Source: Vitreoscilla massiliensis
Lineage (GTDB): Bacteria; Pseudomonadota; Gammaproteobacteria; Burkholderiales; Neisseriaceae
Direction of reading: 5' to 3'
DNA length: 46,463 nucleotides
Assembly: GCF_001457815.1 (NCBI RefSeq)
Contig: NZ_LN898218.1
Location: forward strand, 247,343-293,805
In this document: positions 24,152 to 31,425 of the stretch, one piece after another
Layout: each line of letters opens with the position of its first letter
Numbering within the stretch: the stretch's first letter is position 1
Notes under the pieces: model-generated
What the model was told of the DNA's origin: nothing
What the model saw: the letters and a program-made list of their open reading frames with translations, nothing else
Databases searched by the model: none
Translations under genes and position numbers: made by a program

Positions 24152-24456
24152 TGGCTTCTAAAATCACTGCACAGCCTGAAGTTTTACAACTTTGCCAAGA
24201 AATTATTGCCAATGTCTCGCCCGATGTAAGTTCTGCTTATGTTAAGGGTTTCACCGATGGCTTGGGTTTGGGCGTTATGTTCATGCTTGCCTGTTATTTG
24301 TTCCTCCTAATCTCAAGATTTCTTATTGATTTTGATTCACGTCCAAAGCGTAAACGCCGCATAAAACAATCTAATACAACAGAACAGAAGCAAGGGGATG
24401 GACGAGCTGACGAGTCCGCCCCTGCTTCTGCATCCAGTGAGGCACATCATGGCTAA
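24148..24456 (+). CDS. Small phage membrane protein, 102 residues
   Basis: Start ATG 24148 (or 24151) follows AAGGAG. An N-terminal soluble part (PEVLQLCQEIIANVSPDVSS) precedes one membrane segment, GLGLGVMFMLACYLFLLISR (about residues 38-57), then a very basic stretch (SRPKRKRRIKQ) and a Ser/Ala-rich tail. The end of the gene contains a 16-bp hairpin and overlaps the rep start by 8 bases. Function unknown. Confidence 0.6.
   Translation: MMASKITAQPEVLQLCQEIIANVSPDVSSAYVKGFTDGLGLGVMFMLACYLFLLISRFLIDFDSRPKRKRRIKQSNTTEQKQGDGRADESAPASASSEAHHG
24385..24430 (+). repeat. Long interrupted hairpin just upstream of rep
   Basis: CAGAAGC/GCTTCTG (24385-24391/24424-24430), AGGGG/CCCCT (24393-24397/24419-24423) and GGAC/GTCC (24400-24403/24414-24417) stack into one stem of 16 pairs with small bulges and a 10-base loop GAGCTGACGA. 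It lies about 20 bases before the rep start. It may be a replication-origin hairpin or a translational control element. Confidence 0.55.
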
Positions 24457-25456
24457 GTTTATGCATGGTGTTCCGCTCAAGTTACAGCACCAGTGCAAAG
24501 GCTGTGGCGTTTTCACGTTCAAATTCATGTTGACCGAAGCGGCTTTGTGTTCTGTGTGCGTTCAAAATTCACGCAATTCTGCTGCTGGAGACGTTCAAAA
24601 CCGCAAGGTTTTGGACGTTCCTTGTCAAAATAGTAACAACTGCGCCGAAGGTGCAATTGTTGAATCTGAGAAGTTTGAATTGTCCTCTCAAGGCAAGAAA
24701 TCCACTGCTGCTTTAGAGATGAATGTAGAAGCGTTTTGCAATTATTACCCGATTAATAACATTGGCTTTCTGACCCTGACTTTTGCCGATGACATCCAGT
24801 GTCCAAAAGAAGCTCAAAAACGCTTCAAATCATTCTACAAATACTGCTTACACAAATATTTCGGTGATTACATCCGCTGTTACGAACGCCAAGAAAACGG
24901 CCGTATTCACTACCATCTGATTTTAGATTGCAAAGTAGACATACTTACAGGCTTTGATTTCAAACAGTTTTACAACAAAAAATTGCCACGTTACGGCCGT
25001 TACAAGTCCGCAAACAAAGCCTTAAAAGCCATTTGGAAGATGCTGCGTTCATCGATGACCAAATACGGTTTTGGCCGTCACGAATTGCTTCCCATCCGTA
25101 CATGCTCCGCACGTCTTGCCAAGTACGTCGGCAAATACATCAGCAAACACGTTCAGTCACGCATTGCAGAAGATAAAGGCGTGCGACTTGTTCAATGCTC
25201 CCAAGATTCAGGCCATAGCTGGAAAGTGGCCAACAGCAATTTCTCCTTCTTCAGCTACGGCTCAACACTGTGGCGCAAGAAGCTCCAAGCTTACATAGAA
25301 ACGAACCAAGACCAATGGAACCGCGTGCAACAAGCATTTGGCATGGTCAACACAATCACATTAAACGCTGACAACTACAGCGAAATGATGTGTTTCATGG
25401 TCGGCAGCTCTTGGGGTTACAAGTGCCGCGACATCGTTTTATCACAAGAAATATGA
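24449..25456 (+). CDS. Phage replication initiation protein (HUH endonuclease)
   Basis: A 335-residue rolling-circle Rep. A zinc-finger-like CKGC...CSVC lies near the N-terminus (about residues 18-45). The core has motif I GFLTLTFADD, motif II GRIHYHLIL with the metal-binding His pair (HUH), and motif III KYVGKYISKH with the candidate nicking Tyr and Lys. This is the protein that nicks the double-stranded form to start phage DNA synthesis. ATG 24449 (MAKFMHGVPL) is taken as the start, overlapping the previous gene by 8 bases; the frame is open a little further upstream. Confidence 0.9.
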   Translation: MAKFMHGVPLKLQHQCKGCGVFTFKFMLTEAALCSVCVQNSRNSAAGDVQNRKVLDVPCQNSNNCAEGAIVESEKFELSSQGKKSTAALEMNVEAFCNYYPINNIGFLTLTFADDIQCPKEAQKRFKSFYKYCLHKYFGDYIRCYERQENGRIHYHLILDCKVDILTGFDFKQFYNKKLPRYGRYKSANKALKAIWKMLRSSMTKYGFGRHELLPIRTCSARLAKYVGKYISKHVQSRIAEDKGVRLVQCSQDSGHSWKVANSNFSFFSYGSTLWRKKLQAYIETNQDQWNRVQQAFGMVNTITLNADNYSEMMCFMVGSSWGYKCRDIVLSQEI

Positions 25457-25467
25457 AAGGTATCGAA

Positions 25468-25815
25468 ATGAGCCAAGTTTATGAACCCAAACAAAAATCA
25501 GCAGGCACTGGCGGCCATCCGCTCGTAGCAACTGGCGTTTTCGCAGGCTTCTACCGTCATGAATATGGCAAAGAAGAAAAGAAATACATGTTTTTTATGC
25601 GTCTTGAAGAGTGTGTTGGCTTACCGCGAAATGATGATGGCCAAACCTCAATTCAAGTCAGCGAAGAAACATGTAAGTTTGTTGATGAAAACTTTTCCAT
25701 TGGCGACTTGGTTCGCTTGCCAGTCTCTGTAACTGCTTACGCAACTAATAAAGGTGCAAATGTCAGCATTTATCACATGAAACATATCGCCATGCCAATG
25801 AAAGTCACCAAATGA
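25468..25815 (+). CDS. Phage single-stranded DNA-binding protein
   Basis: A 115-residue protein following rep, with a beta-rich pattern (VATGVFAGFYRHEYGKEEKK, IGDLVRLPVSVTAYATNKGA) resembling the OB-type ssDNA-binding proteins (gpV role) of Neisseria filamentous phages. It would coat phage ssDNA and switch from replication to assembly. AAAGG with spacing 8 supports ATG 25468; ATG 25453, overlapping the rep stop, is possible. The family call is from context and fold impression, not a hard motif. Confidence 0.7.
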   Translation: MSQVYEPKQKSAGTGGHPLVATGVFAGFYRHEYGKEEKKYMFFMRLEECVGLPRNDDGQTSIQVSEETCKFVDENFSIGDLVRLPVSVTAYATNKGANVSIYHMKHIAMPMKVTK

Positions 25816-25991
25816 CAGGGTATTGGGACATCGACGATATGAGCGGTGAAATCGACGATGACGGCAACGAGTACCGAAATTCAGATTACCGCATGAATCC
25901 CGATGGCGACATCGAACACCTTGGCGACGATGGTTGGGAATTAGAGCCGCAAGAAGAGTTCAGTCTGAATTTCGATGATGACGAGTTTTAA
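25812..25991 (+). CDS. Small, highly acidic phage protein, 59 residues
   Basis: Read directly from the sequence: it begins MTGYWDIDDMSGEIDDDGNE and ends SLNFDDDEF. About one third of the residues are Asp or Glu, an extreme composition suggesting a DNA-mimic or a binder of a basic protein. It overlaps the ssDNA-binding protein gene by 4 bases (ATGA), so it is surely co-translated. Not recognised. Confidence 0.65.
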   Translation: MTGYWDIDDMSGEIDDDGNEYRNSDYRMNPDGDIEHLGDDGWELEPQEEFSLNFDDDEF

Positions 25992-26039
25992 AGCGAAGTG
26001 GTCACGCTTTCCTGACCACACTAAATAAGGAGTTTCATT

Positions 26040-26240
26040 ATGAAACGCATTAACCAAGTAGTGAAGTATGGCGCTGGCGCGTCTTTGTTCTCAATGGCAG
26101 TTGCTGCCCACGCTGCAATTCCAGCAGGTGTAACAGACAAGATTGACGAAATGGGTGTTGATGGTGCAACCGTCGCATGGGCAATGTTCTTGGGTTTGCT
26201 GGCGATTGTGGTTGTTAAATACATGCGCAAGTCATTCTAA
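26040..26240 (+). CDS. Phage major coat protein (pVIII-like)
   Basis: A 66-residue precursor with a signal peptide (MKRINQVVKYGAGASLFSMA, cleavage after AAHA at about residue 25) and a mature 41-residue helix: acidic start (DKIDEMG), hydrophobic core (TVAWAMFLGLLAIVVVKYM) and basic end (MRKSF). This is the exact design of inovirus coat proteins, whose basic C-terminus meets the DNA. AAGGAG lies 8 bases upstream. Confidence 0.93.
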   Translation: MKRINQVVKYGAGASLFSMAVAAHAAIPAGVTDKIDEMGVDGATVAWAMFLGLLAIVVVKYMRKSF

Positions 26241-26255
26241 GTAAACGGGGGCAAC

Positions 26256-26531
26256 ATGGGCTATCAAGTCGGATTTCAGTGCTTTGACACATTACAAGAA
26301 GCTCAGGACTATAAATACAGCTCTGTTGCCCCCGTCATCAATCAGAACAATCAACTTGTTCAACCTGAAAAGCTTAACGGCCAATGGCATTTAAACGGCT
26401 CACAAATCGTTGATTCATTCCCAGCATGCAGTCCGCTCCAGCAGTTCCAAGACGGTGTCGAAATCGGTTGGGGCTTCATCGCATTAACAGTCGGCATTTT
26501 GTGCGTCGCCATTATGAGACGTGGATTATGA
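26256..26531 (+). CDS. Phage minor coat-type membrane protein, 91 residues
   Basis: A hydrophilic domain (MGYQVGFQCFDTLQEAQDYK) precedes one C-terminal membrane segment (GWGFIALTVGILCVAIMRR). Position between the major coat protein and adhesin genes suits a minor coat (pVII/pIX-type or assembly) protein. A GGGGG ribosome site precedes it, and it overlaps the next gene by 4 bases. Confidence 0.65.
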   Translation: MGYQVGFQCFDTLQEAQDYKYSSVAPVINQNNQLVQPEKLNGQWHLNGSQIVDSFPACSPLQQFQDGVEIGWGFIALTVGILCVAIMRRGL

Positions 26532-26641
26532 GCAAATACATCGCATTATTTCCAGTGGAGTCAGGCGTGTCTATTTACACCATCCTTGGCATCTTAGCCT
26601 GTTTAATCATCGCCGCAGCCATCCTCACAATGGGGCGTTGA
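26528..26641 (+). CDS. Tiny phage membrane protein, 37 residues
   Basis: Starts MSKYIALFPVESGVSIYTIL and continues as one membrane helix to AILTMGR. Size and place match the small tip proteins (pVII/pIX class) of filamentous phages. It starts inside the previous gene (ATGA) and ends one base before the adhesin gene. Confidence 0.65.
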   Translation: MSKYIALFPVESGVSIYTILGILACLIIAAAILTMGR

Positions 26642-26642
26642 T

Positions 26643-28184
26643 ATGTACCGCATCCTCATTGTCATCATTCTGATGGTTCCGACATTCTCACACGCAATCA
26701 ATTACCTTGGCTTTGGCGGCGGCAACTATGTCTACGCTGAACAGGGTAATTTGTACTTTAACATCGACCCTTACGCATTTGATAACCGCTCTTGGACGTA
26801 TGACAAAACCACAGGATTCAGCGCAGAAATCAAAGTCAACATGGATTTGAAAACCAAGTACACATCTGATGATTGGTTAGAGCAAGTTGTAGCAAACAAA
26901 AAGTCTGATGGCATCATGTACGCGAATTACATCAAGCAACCATTCAATTACCAAAACAGAGGCCAATACCAACACACATGGTTTTGGTTGGCTCGTTTGG
27001 CACCAAGTGTGGGTGGTTTTATCGGGCGTACTGTTGCTTGGAATAAGTTTAAATCGTGGACTACAGGCTCGGCTGTTGTATATGGTGTTGGCAAGTTTTT
27101 TTGTGATGGCTTATTGATAGAAGGAATATCCTGTACATCTGAGGGATTTAAACAAACAGTCGAATACATGTACGTCTCAAAAGTTGTCAATCCTGCTACT
27201 CAACAAGTTGTGACCACAAATACGATTTATGCAACCCGTGATGAATATGTCAGTCATGAAAAACTCATTGCCGTTGTTCAGTCAAAATTAAAGCCAGTTA
27301 ATCCTAATGGCTCAACGCTTGAATATTGCAATGTCAATGTTAATGTCAATTGCTATTACAAAAGACCTGCACCGCAGACTGGTTACGATGGTTATTCTTT
27401 TTCATGGGCAACGATGAGTAAACCATTAACTGAAGAAAGATTGATGGAAGACCGTGATTTATTAAAATATTTCGATGAAGTGTGTGCAAAATTCCCAAGT
27501 GAGTGCATCAATGAGCCGACTCAGGGAAAGAACATCAAAGACGTTCAGCTTACTGGGGGCGTTGTTGGTTCACCAGTAAATGTAATTGGCCCTCCTTACA
27601 CCAATCCCATCACGGGCACATCACAGCAAGATCAAGTCATCATCGGTGGTTCAAGCTCTGGTATTGGTGTTAACTCGGCCACAAATGATTCTTGGGAGTA
27701 CAGCCCAACACTTGGACAAAGTGGCACACTTAACCCAACCCAAGTGACATCCATCCCACGTCCCGACTTGACCAACACAGATACTGCTCCAGTAGCTAAG
27801 CCCAACGAGCAAACAGGCACCAAGCCGCAAGTAGTTGTGCCACCTGTTACAGTTCCTGAGTTCACAGACCTGAACGATATGATTGACTTCTGCAAAGCCA
27901 ATCCCAAGGCCATGTCATGCATTGAAACGGGTACGGGAGAAGAGGCCGAATCCATCTTCGATAAAATCAAAATACCTGAAATAAACCTACCTACCGAATT
28001 CAGCAAAGACAATTTTTTGCCAGCTACCGCAGCTTGTCCAGCACCAACAAGCATTGTTACCAGTCACGGCACAATCATGTACAGCTATGACAAGCATTGC
28101 GAAATTGCCGCCTTTCTAAGACCCATTATTTTGATTATGGCCACCATTACAGGCCTGTTCATCATCATAAGGAGTAAAGACTAA
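26643..28184 (+). CDS. TspB/pIII-like phage adsorption protein
   Basis: A 513-residue secreted protein: signal peptide MYRILIVIILMVPTFSHA, an extracellular N-terminal domain, a Pro/Thr-rich linker (about residues 350-400) and a C-terminal anchor (FLRPIILIMATITGLFIII). Layout, gene position and a C-terminal domain with paired Cys (IDFCKANPKAMSCIE) match the TspB-type proteins that Neisseria filamentous phages carry in place of pIII. It should bind the host receptor at infection and release virions. The N-terminal half is likely the variable, host-determining part. Confidence 0.8.
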   Translation: MYRILIVIILMVPTFSHAINYLGFGGGNYVYAEQGNLYFNIDPYAFDNRSWTYDKTTGFSAEIKVNMDLKTKYTSDDWLEQVVANKKSDGIMYANYIKQPFNYQNRGQYQHTWFWLARLAPSVGGFIGRTVAWNKFKSWTTGSAVVYGVGKFFCDGLLIEGISCTSEGFKQTVEYMYVSKVVNPATQQVVTTNTIYATRDEYVSHEKLIAVVQSKLKPVNPNGSTLEYCNVNVNVNCYYKRPAPQTGYDGYSFSWATMSKPLTEERLMEDRDLLKYFDEVCAKFPSECINEPTQGKNIKDVQLTGGVVGSPVNVIGPPYTNPITGTSQQDQVIIGGSSSGIGVNSATNDSWEYSPTLGQSGTLNPTQVTSIPRPDLTNTDTAPVAKPNEQTGTKPQVVVPPVTVPEFTDLNDMIDFCKANPKAMSCIETGTGEEAESIFDKIKIPEINLPTEFSKDNFLPATAACPAPTSIVTSHGTIMYSYDKHCEIAAFLRPIILIMATITGLFIIIRSKD

Positions 28185-28477
28185 TGCCAGCCGTTTTAGC
28201 CGCCGTGCTTGCCCTCGTTGCCCGATTCCTTGTAACCAAACTGATAACCGCTTTTGGCATAGCATTTGTCACTGGCGGTATCAGTGCCTATATGCTCAAC
28301 AATTTTAAATCCATCATTCTGACCCAAATAAACAGCATGTCACCCACCATTTACAGCATCACCATGATTGCAGGATTGGGCGAGGCACTGTCCATCATTT
28401 TCGGAGCTATTGCGTTCAAAATCGCCCTGACAGTCGGTAAAAAAATCTTCTTTGGTGTCACAGGGTACGGCGTATGA
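28184..28477 (+). CDS. DUF2523 phage protein (pVI-like minor coat)
   Basis: A 97-residue protein with three hydrophobic segments (VLALVARFLVTKLITAFGIA, FVTGGISAYML, GLGEALSIIFGAIAFKIAL). DUF2523 members lie between the adhesin and Zot genes in filamentous phages, as here, and take the place of pVI at the virion tip. Start and stop codons overlap both neighbours (TAATG, ATGA). Confidence 0.85.
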   Translation: MPAVLAAVLALVARFLVTKLITAFGIAFVTGGISAYMLNNFKSIILTQINSMSPTIYSITMIAGLGEALSIIFGAIAFKIALTVGKKIFFGVTGYGV

Positions 28478-29643
28478 TTATCCTGATGACCGGCAATATG
28501 GGAACAGGCAAGACATCAAAAGTCATTCAAATGATTATTGATAATGAAGATAAACTGGCAGAAATGCCAGTTTATGACACTGACGGCAAGACGATTTTAG
28601 ATTGGATTAAACGTCCAATTTACACTGCACACATTGATGGCATTGATGAAGTAAAACTGGGTGTTTGTTCAGTCACACATGAACATATGCGCAGCGACAC
28701 ATTAGAAAATCTGTTCCCAGTCGGCTCATTGATTATTGTCGATGAGTGTCACTACGTTTACCCCGTCCGCCCCAGCTCACGCCCTGCACCTGATTACATC
28801 GCCAAACTGACAGAATTACGCCATCAAGGCCATACACTCATTATCATGACTCAGCATCCTGCCAACATCGACAGCTACGTTAGAAACTTGGTTTCAAGAC
28901 ACATACACTTAGCCCGTAAACAGGCCACTACACGCTTGTATGAATGGAATGAGTGCATGACAAGCTTTAGTCCTATGGTGCTTAAAGATGCCACCTCACG
29001 CCTCTACAGGCCGCCTAAAAAGGCATTTGATTATTACAAAAGCTCTTCTGTTCACGTCAAGCACAAACGGCGTATTAGTCCAATGGTTTACGTTCTGCTC
29101 GGTTGCATCATATCCATCGCATTCATTATTTACCGCTTCTCAGGCAAAAATGAACCTGAACAAGCGATTAGCGTAGCACCACAAACAGAACTCGATGTGC
29201 AAATGGCAAGCGACGTATTACCAAATGCTACCCAACCAAACATGGCCACAACATCGAGTGGTGCAAATAATGATACCCCTCAAGCTGGACAATCTTTAAA
29301 GCCTACCGACTTCGTACCCACGATTCCTGAGAAACCTGAATCTAAACCACTCTACGACGGCATACGCCAGCCCAAGACATTCGAGCAGGTTAAAGGGGTC
29401 ATGATAAGCAAAGGCAAATGCACTGCTTACAGCCAACAAGGTACGGTCGTAAATGTTTCCGATGTGTTCTGTAAGAAGTGGGCAAAGGAAGGTTTACCGT
29501 TTGACCCGTACCGCGACCCAACACCGCCAATACAGCAAGGCCAGCAACAAGCGCAGCAACAAAACAATGCCAATGTACTGTCATTGACTGACAGCACTAC
29601 AAAAGACACAATGAGGCCATCTGTAAAACTTGATGCTCAGTGA
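28474..29643 (+). CDS. Zot-family phage assembly ATPase (pI)
   Basis: A 389-residue inner-membrane protein. Walker A is GNMGTGKTSKV at residues 7-17, Walker B LIIVDECHYVYP near residue 90, and sensor LIIMTQHP near 127. One membrane segment (ISPMVYVLLGCIISIAFIIY, about residues 193-212) is followed by a Pro/Gln-rich periplasmic part with two Cys (GKCTAYSQQ, FCKKW). It drives phage extrusion. No pIV secretin gene is in the prophage, so exit must use a host secretin, as known for MDA-type phages that leave through the type IV pilus PilQ. Confidence 0.93.
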   Translation: MIILMTGNMGTGKTSKVIQMIIDNEDKLAEMPVYDTDGKTILDWIKRPIYTAHIDGIDEVKLGVCSVTHEHMRSDTLENLFPVGSLIIVDECHYVYPVRPSSRPAPDYIAKLTELRHQGHTLIIMTQHPANIDSYVRNLVSRHIHLARKQATTRLYEWNECMTSFSPMVLKDATSRLYRPPKKAFDYYKSSSVHVKHKRRISPMVYVLLGCIISIAFIIYRFSGKNEPEQAISVAPQTELDVQMASDVLPNATQPNMATTSSGANNDTPQAGQSLKPTDFVPTIPEKPESKPLYDGIRQPKTFEQVKGVMISKGKCTAYSQQGTVVNVSDVFCKKWAKEGLPFDPYRDPTPPIQQGQQQAQQQNNANVLSLTDSTTKDTMRPSVKLDAQ

Positions 29644-29948
29644 TGCTTAAAACTATTTTCAAAAGTCTTATTTGGTTGTTGTTTTTAGTTTTTATTATTA
29701 TAAAAACTGGTTACGTTAGTAATTTTATAAATATTTTTGTTGGAATTATTGCAATTTATTTGATATCTATTTCGATATTACCGTTTAAATTTAATACTAT
29801 TTTTACTGGTGTTAGTAGGGGTGAGTTGATTATTGATATTCTTGTATTGCTTACAATATCGGTAACTTTCTTTTTCTTTGAGGGTTATATTGTAGGTTGT
29901 CTATTGTTGTTTGGAATCATTTTGGTTCTTAACAAGGCGTTTCGATAG
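29640..29948 (+). CDS. AT-rich small membrane protein at the phage tail end
   Basis: A 102-residue protein with three to four hydrophobic segments (FKSLIWLLFLVFIIIKTGYV, FVGIIAIYLISISILPF, IDILVLLTISVTFFFFEGYI). Its DNA is clearly more AT-rich than the phage structural genes, a mark of late acquisition (moron). It overlaps zot by 4 bases. Exclusion of superinfecting phage is one possible role, without direct support. Confidence 0.65.
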   Translation: MMLKTIFKSLIWLLFLVFIIIKTGYVSNFINIFVGIIAIYLISISILPFKFNTIFTGVSRGELIIDILVLLTISVTFFFFEGYIVGCLLLFGIILVLNKAFR

Positions 29949-30118
29949 AAACGGTTTTTATTAAGTTAAGCAGTACCAGCCCCAGATATACCGCACTAGC
30001 CGCTAAACCTAGAGTTTGCACAAAAGATTGGTAACTGGGGCTTTCTATTGTCTAAAAAATCTGAACAGTATCAAAAGCGGCAATGATAGTAAGCTAGCTT
30101 GCATATAAGGGGAGTCTC
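29949..30118 (+). ncRNA. Structured leader of the IS110 recombinase gene; bridge-RNA candidate
   Basis: A 170-base non-coding stretch. AGCCCCAG (29978-29985) pairs with CTGGGGCT (30035-30042); inside, GCACTAG can pair with CTAG-AGTT-TGC around a CCGCTAAAC loop. Further on, TGAACAGTATC (30062-30072) repeats 11 bases of the left prophage flank. IS110-group elements carry their bridge RNA in this place. The outer stem may instead be a plain terminator (TTTC follows). Confidence 0.35.
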
Positions 30119-31075
30119 ATGTATTTAGGTTTAGACATTGCCAAGGCAAAGATTGATTGTTGTTTAATGCACGATACAAAATACCTGCACCGTACATTCG
30201 AAAACAATCAAGACGGTTTCATCAAGCTGACAAACTGGTTAGAAAAACATACAGCAAACAAGGTTTACGCCTGTTGTGAGGCCACTGGGTCATACAGTGA
30301 AGCCATCGCCGACTATCTGCACGATACTGGCCACAAGATTTCTGTAGTCAATCCTCTACGCATTAAAGCATTCGTTACCAGTGAATTACAAAACGTCAAA
30401 ACAGACAAACAAGACGCAAAAAGCATTGCGATCTACTGCCAAAGAAATCAACCAGATTTGTATAAACCGGCCTCACCATCTGAGAGAGAATTAAAAGCCC
30501 TTACACGCTACTTGGATGGTTTGAAAGACTTGCTCACATCTCATACCAATCGTTCCCTAGTCGCACATCATTCAGTAAAGCCCTACATTGAAACCAGTAT
30601 TAAAAACACCAAAGCAGAAATCAAAGTCATAGAGAAAGTCATCCAGTCACGCATCAAGTCTGATGGTGATTTGAATCAACAGGCAAAGCTTCTAAAATCC
30701 ATCACAGCCATCAGCGACGGCACAATACCGCACATACTCACACTGTTTGCAGACAAGCAATTCAAAACCGCCAAACAAGCCACAAAGTATGTCGGCCTCA
30801 ATCCCATCATCAAACAATCAGGCAATAAATCAACAAGGCATTTGGCAATCTCAAAGATGGGCGACAAGTACATACGTTCAGCACTGTACATGCCAGCCGT
30901 TGTAGCGTTCCGTATGGCCGTTTACCAACCGTTTATCAGACGTCTGAAAGACAAGGGAAAGACCAACAAGCAGATTATTTGTGCAATGATGCGCAAGCTC
31001 TTGGTTTACTGCTTCACAGTTCTGAAAACAGGTAATCAGTTTGACCCAAAAACCATCCTAAACCAACAATCGTGA
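30119..31075 (+). CDS. IS110-family recombinase (Piv-like), phage-borne
   Basis: A 318-residue DEDD recombinase. N-terminal RuvC-like domain: GLDIAK (first Asp), CCEATGSYS (Glu), then VKTDKQDAKSIA (two Asp). C-terminal Tnp domain: ATKYVGLNPIIKQSGNKSTR and ISKMGDKYIRSALYM with the conserved Ser region. PivNM proteins of Neisseria filamentous phages are of this family and are thought to integrate the phage. GGGGAG precedes ATG 30119. Length is normal and all key residues are present, so it is probably active. IS110 enzymes are guided by an RNA encoded next to the gene, which directs attention to both folded flanks. Confidence 0.92.
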   Translation: MYLGLDIAKAKIDCCLMHDTKYLHRTFENNQDGFIKLTNWLEKHTANKVYACCEATGSYSEAIADYLHDTGHKISVVNPLRIKAFVTSELQNVKTDKQDAKSIAIYCQRNQPDLYKPASPSERELKALTRYLDGLKDLLTSHTNRSLVAHHSVKPYIETSIKNTKAEIKVIEKVIQSRIKSDGDLNQQAKLLKSITAISDGTIPHILTLFADKQFKTAKQATKYVGLNPIIKQSGNKSTRHLAISKMGDKYIRSALYMPAVVAFRMAVYQPFIRRLKDKGKTNKQIICAMMRKLLVYCFTVLKTGNQFDPKTILNQQS

Positions 31076-31079
31076 AATT

Positions 31080-31208
31080 AAGTGTCAAGGGCGGCAAAGC
31101 CGTGCATTTCACCCTTGACACTTTACCAATCAAAAAACACTCAGCCCAAGGGTAGGTAGTTGGCTTTTCAACTGCCTGCCCTTGCGGCGTCGCAAGTGAG
31201 ACACGCCG
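31080..31208 (+). ncRNA. Three consecutive hairpins after the recombinase gene
   Basis: Stem 1: AAGTGTCAAGGG/CCCTTGACACTT (31080-31091/31112-31123), 12 bp, with an inner CGGC-AAA-GCCG. Stem 2: 16 pairs between 31147-31162 and 31169-31184, including two G-U pairs in the plus-strand RNA, loop of six. Stem 3: CGGCGT/ACGCCG (31185-31190/31203-31208). This may be the packaging signal and origin of the phage, or a guide RNA of the recombinase. In the 31076-31425 gap the rest is an AT-rich promoter region with a 17-bp tandem repeat. Confidence 0.5.
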
Positions 31209-31288
31209 TAGGCATAGAAACCTAACAATTTCTGCAATATTGACTACAAAAACCAACGAATTTTAATAATAATGTTGACTTTATCAAT

Positions 31289-31298
31289 ACAGTATCTT
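31289..31298. repeat. Candidate right attachment repeat of the prophage
   Basis: ACAGTATCTT, identical to 23516-23525. Confidence 0.5.
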
Positions 31299-31307
31299 TT
31301 GTATTCA

Positions 31308-31342
31308 TTCACCATATTGACCACTTCACCATATTGACCACT
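31308..31342. repeat. Tandem 17-bp repeat upstream of nfeD-type gene
   Basis: TTCACCATATTGACCAC occurs twice in direct succession (31308-31324, 31325-31341); CAATATTGACTAC near 31234 looks like a decayed third copy. Each contains TTGACC, a possible -35 box, so it may be the promoter or a regulator site of the nfeD-qmcA unit. Confidence 0.7.
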
Positions 31343-31425
31343 CCCAATACTGTAAGTTATCCATACAGATAACGCATTTTATGCGACAATGAGCCCACGA
31401 TGTCGTCACATAGGAAAGGATAGCT

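Larger units (their letters stand above)
23526..31298 (+). mobile_element. Filamentous prophage (Inoviridae, Neisseria Nf/MDA type)
   Basis: The stretch carries, all on one strand and largely overlapping, the modules of a filamentous phage: Rep, ssDNA-binding protein, major coat protein, small minor coat proteins, adhesin, DUF2523/pVI, Zot/pI, then an IS110-family recombinase as in Neisseria phages. It contains no exact DUS 11-mer, only one 10-base match at about 29005. The boundaries are set by the 10-bp repeat ACAGTATCTT and are inferred. All structural genes look intact, so the phage may be functional. Confidence 0.9.

Noticed and set aside
24404..24417. CTGACGAGTCC, resembling a hammerhead ribozyme core
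   Set aside because: The required downstream GAAA segment and the other stems are missing; the bases are better explained by the hairpin at 24385-24430.
30093..30102. Palindrome AAGCTAGCTT before the recombinase gene
   Set aside because: Too short to separate from chance and without a partner; left out as a feature.
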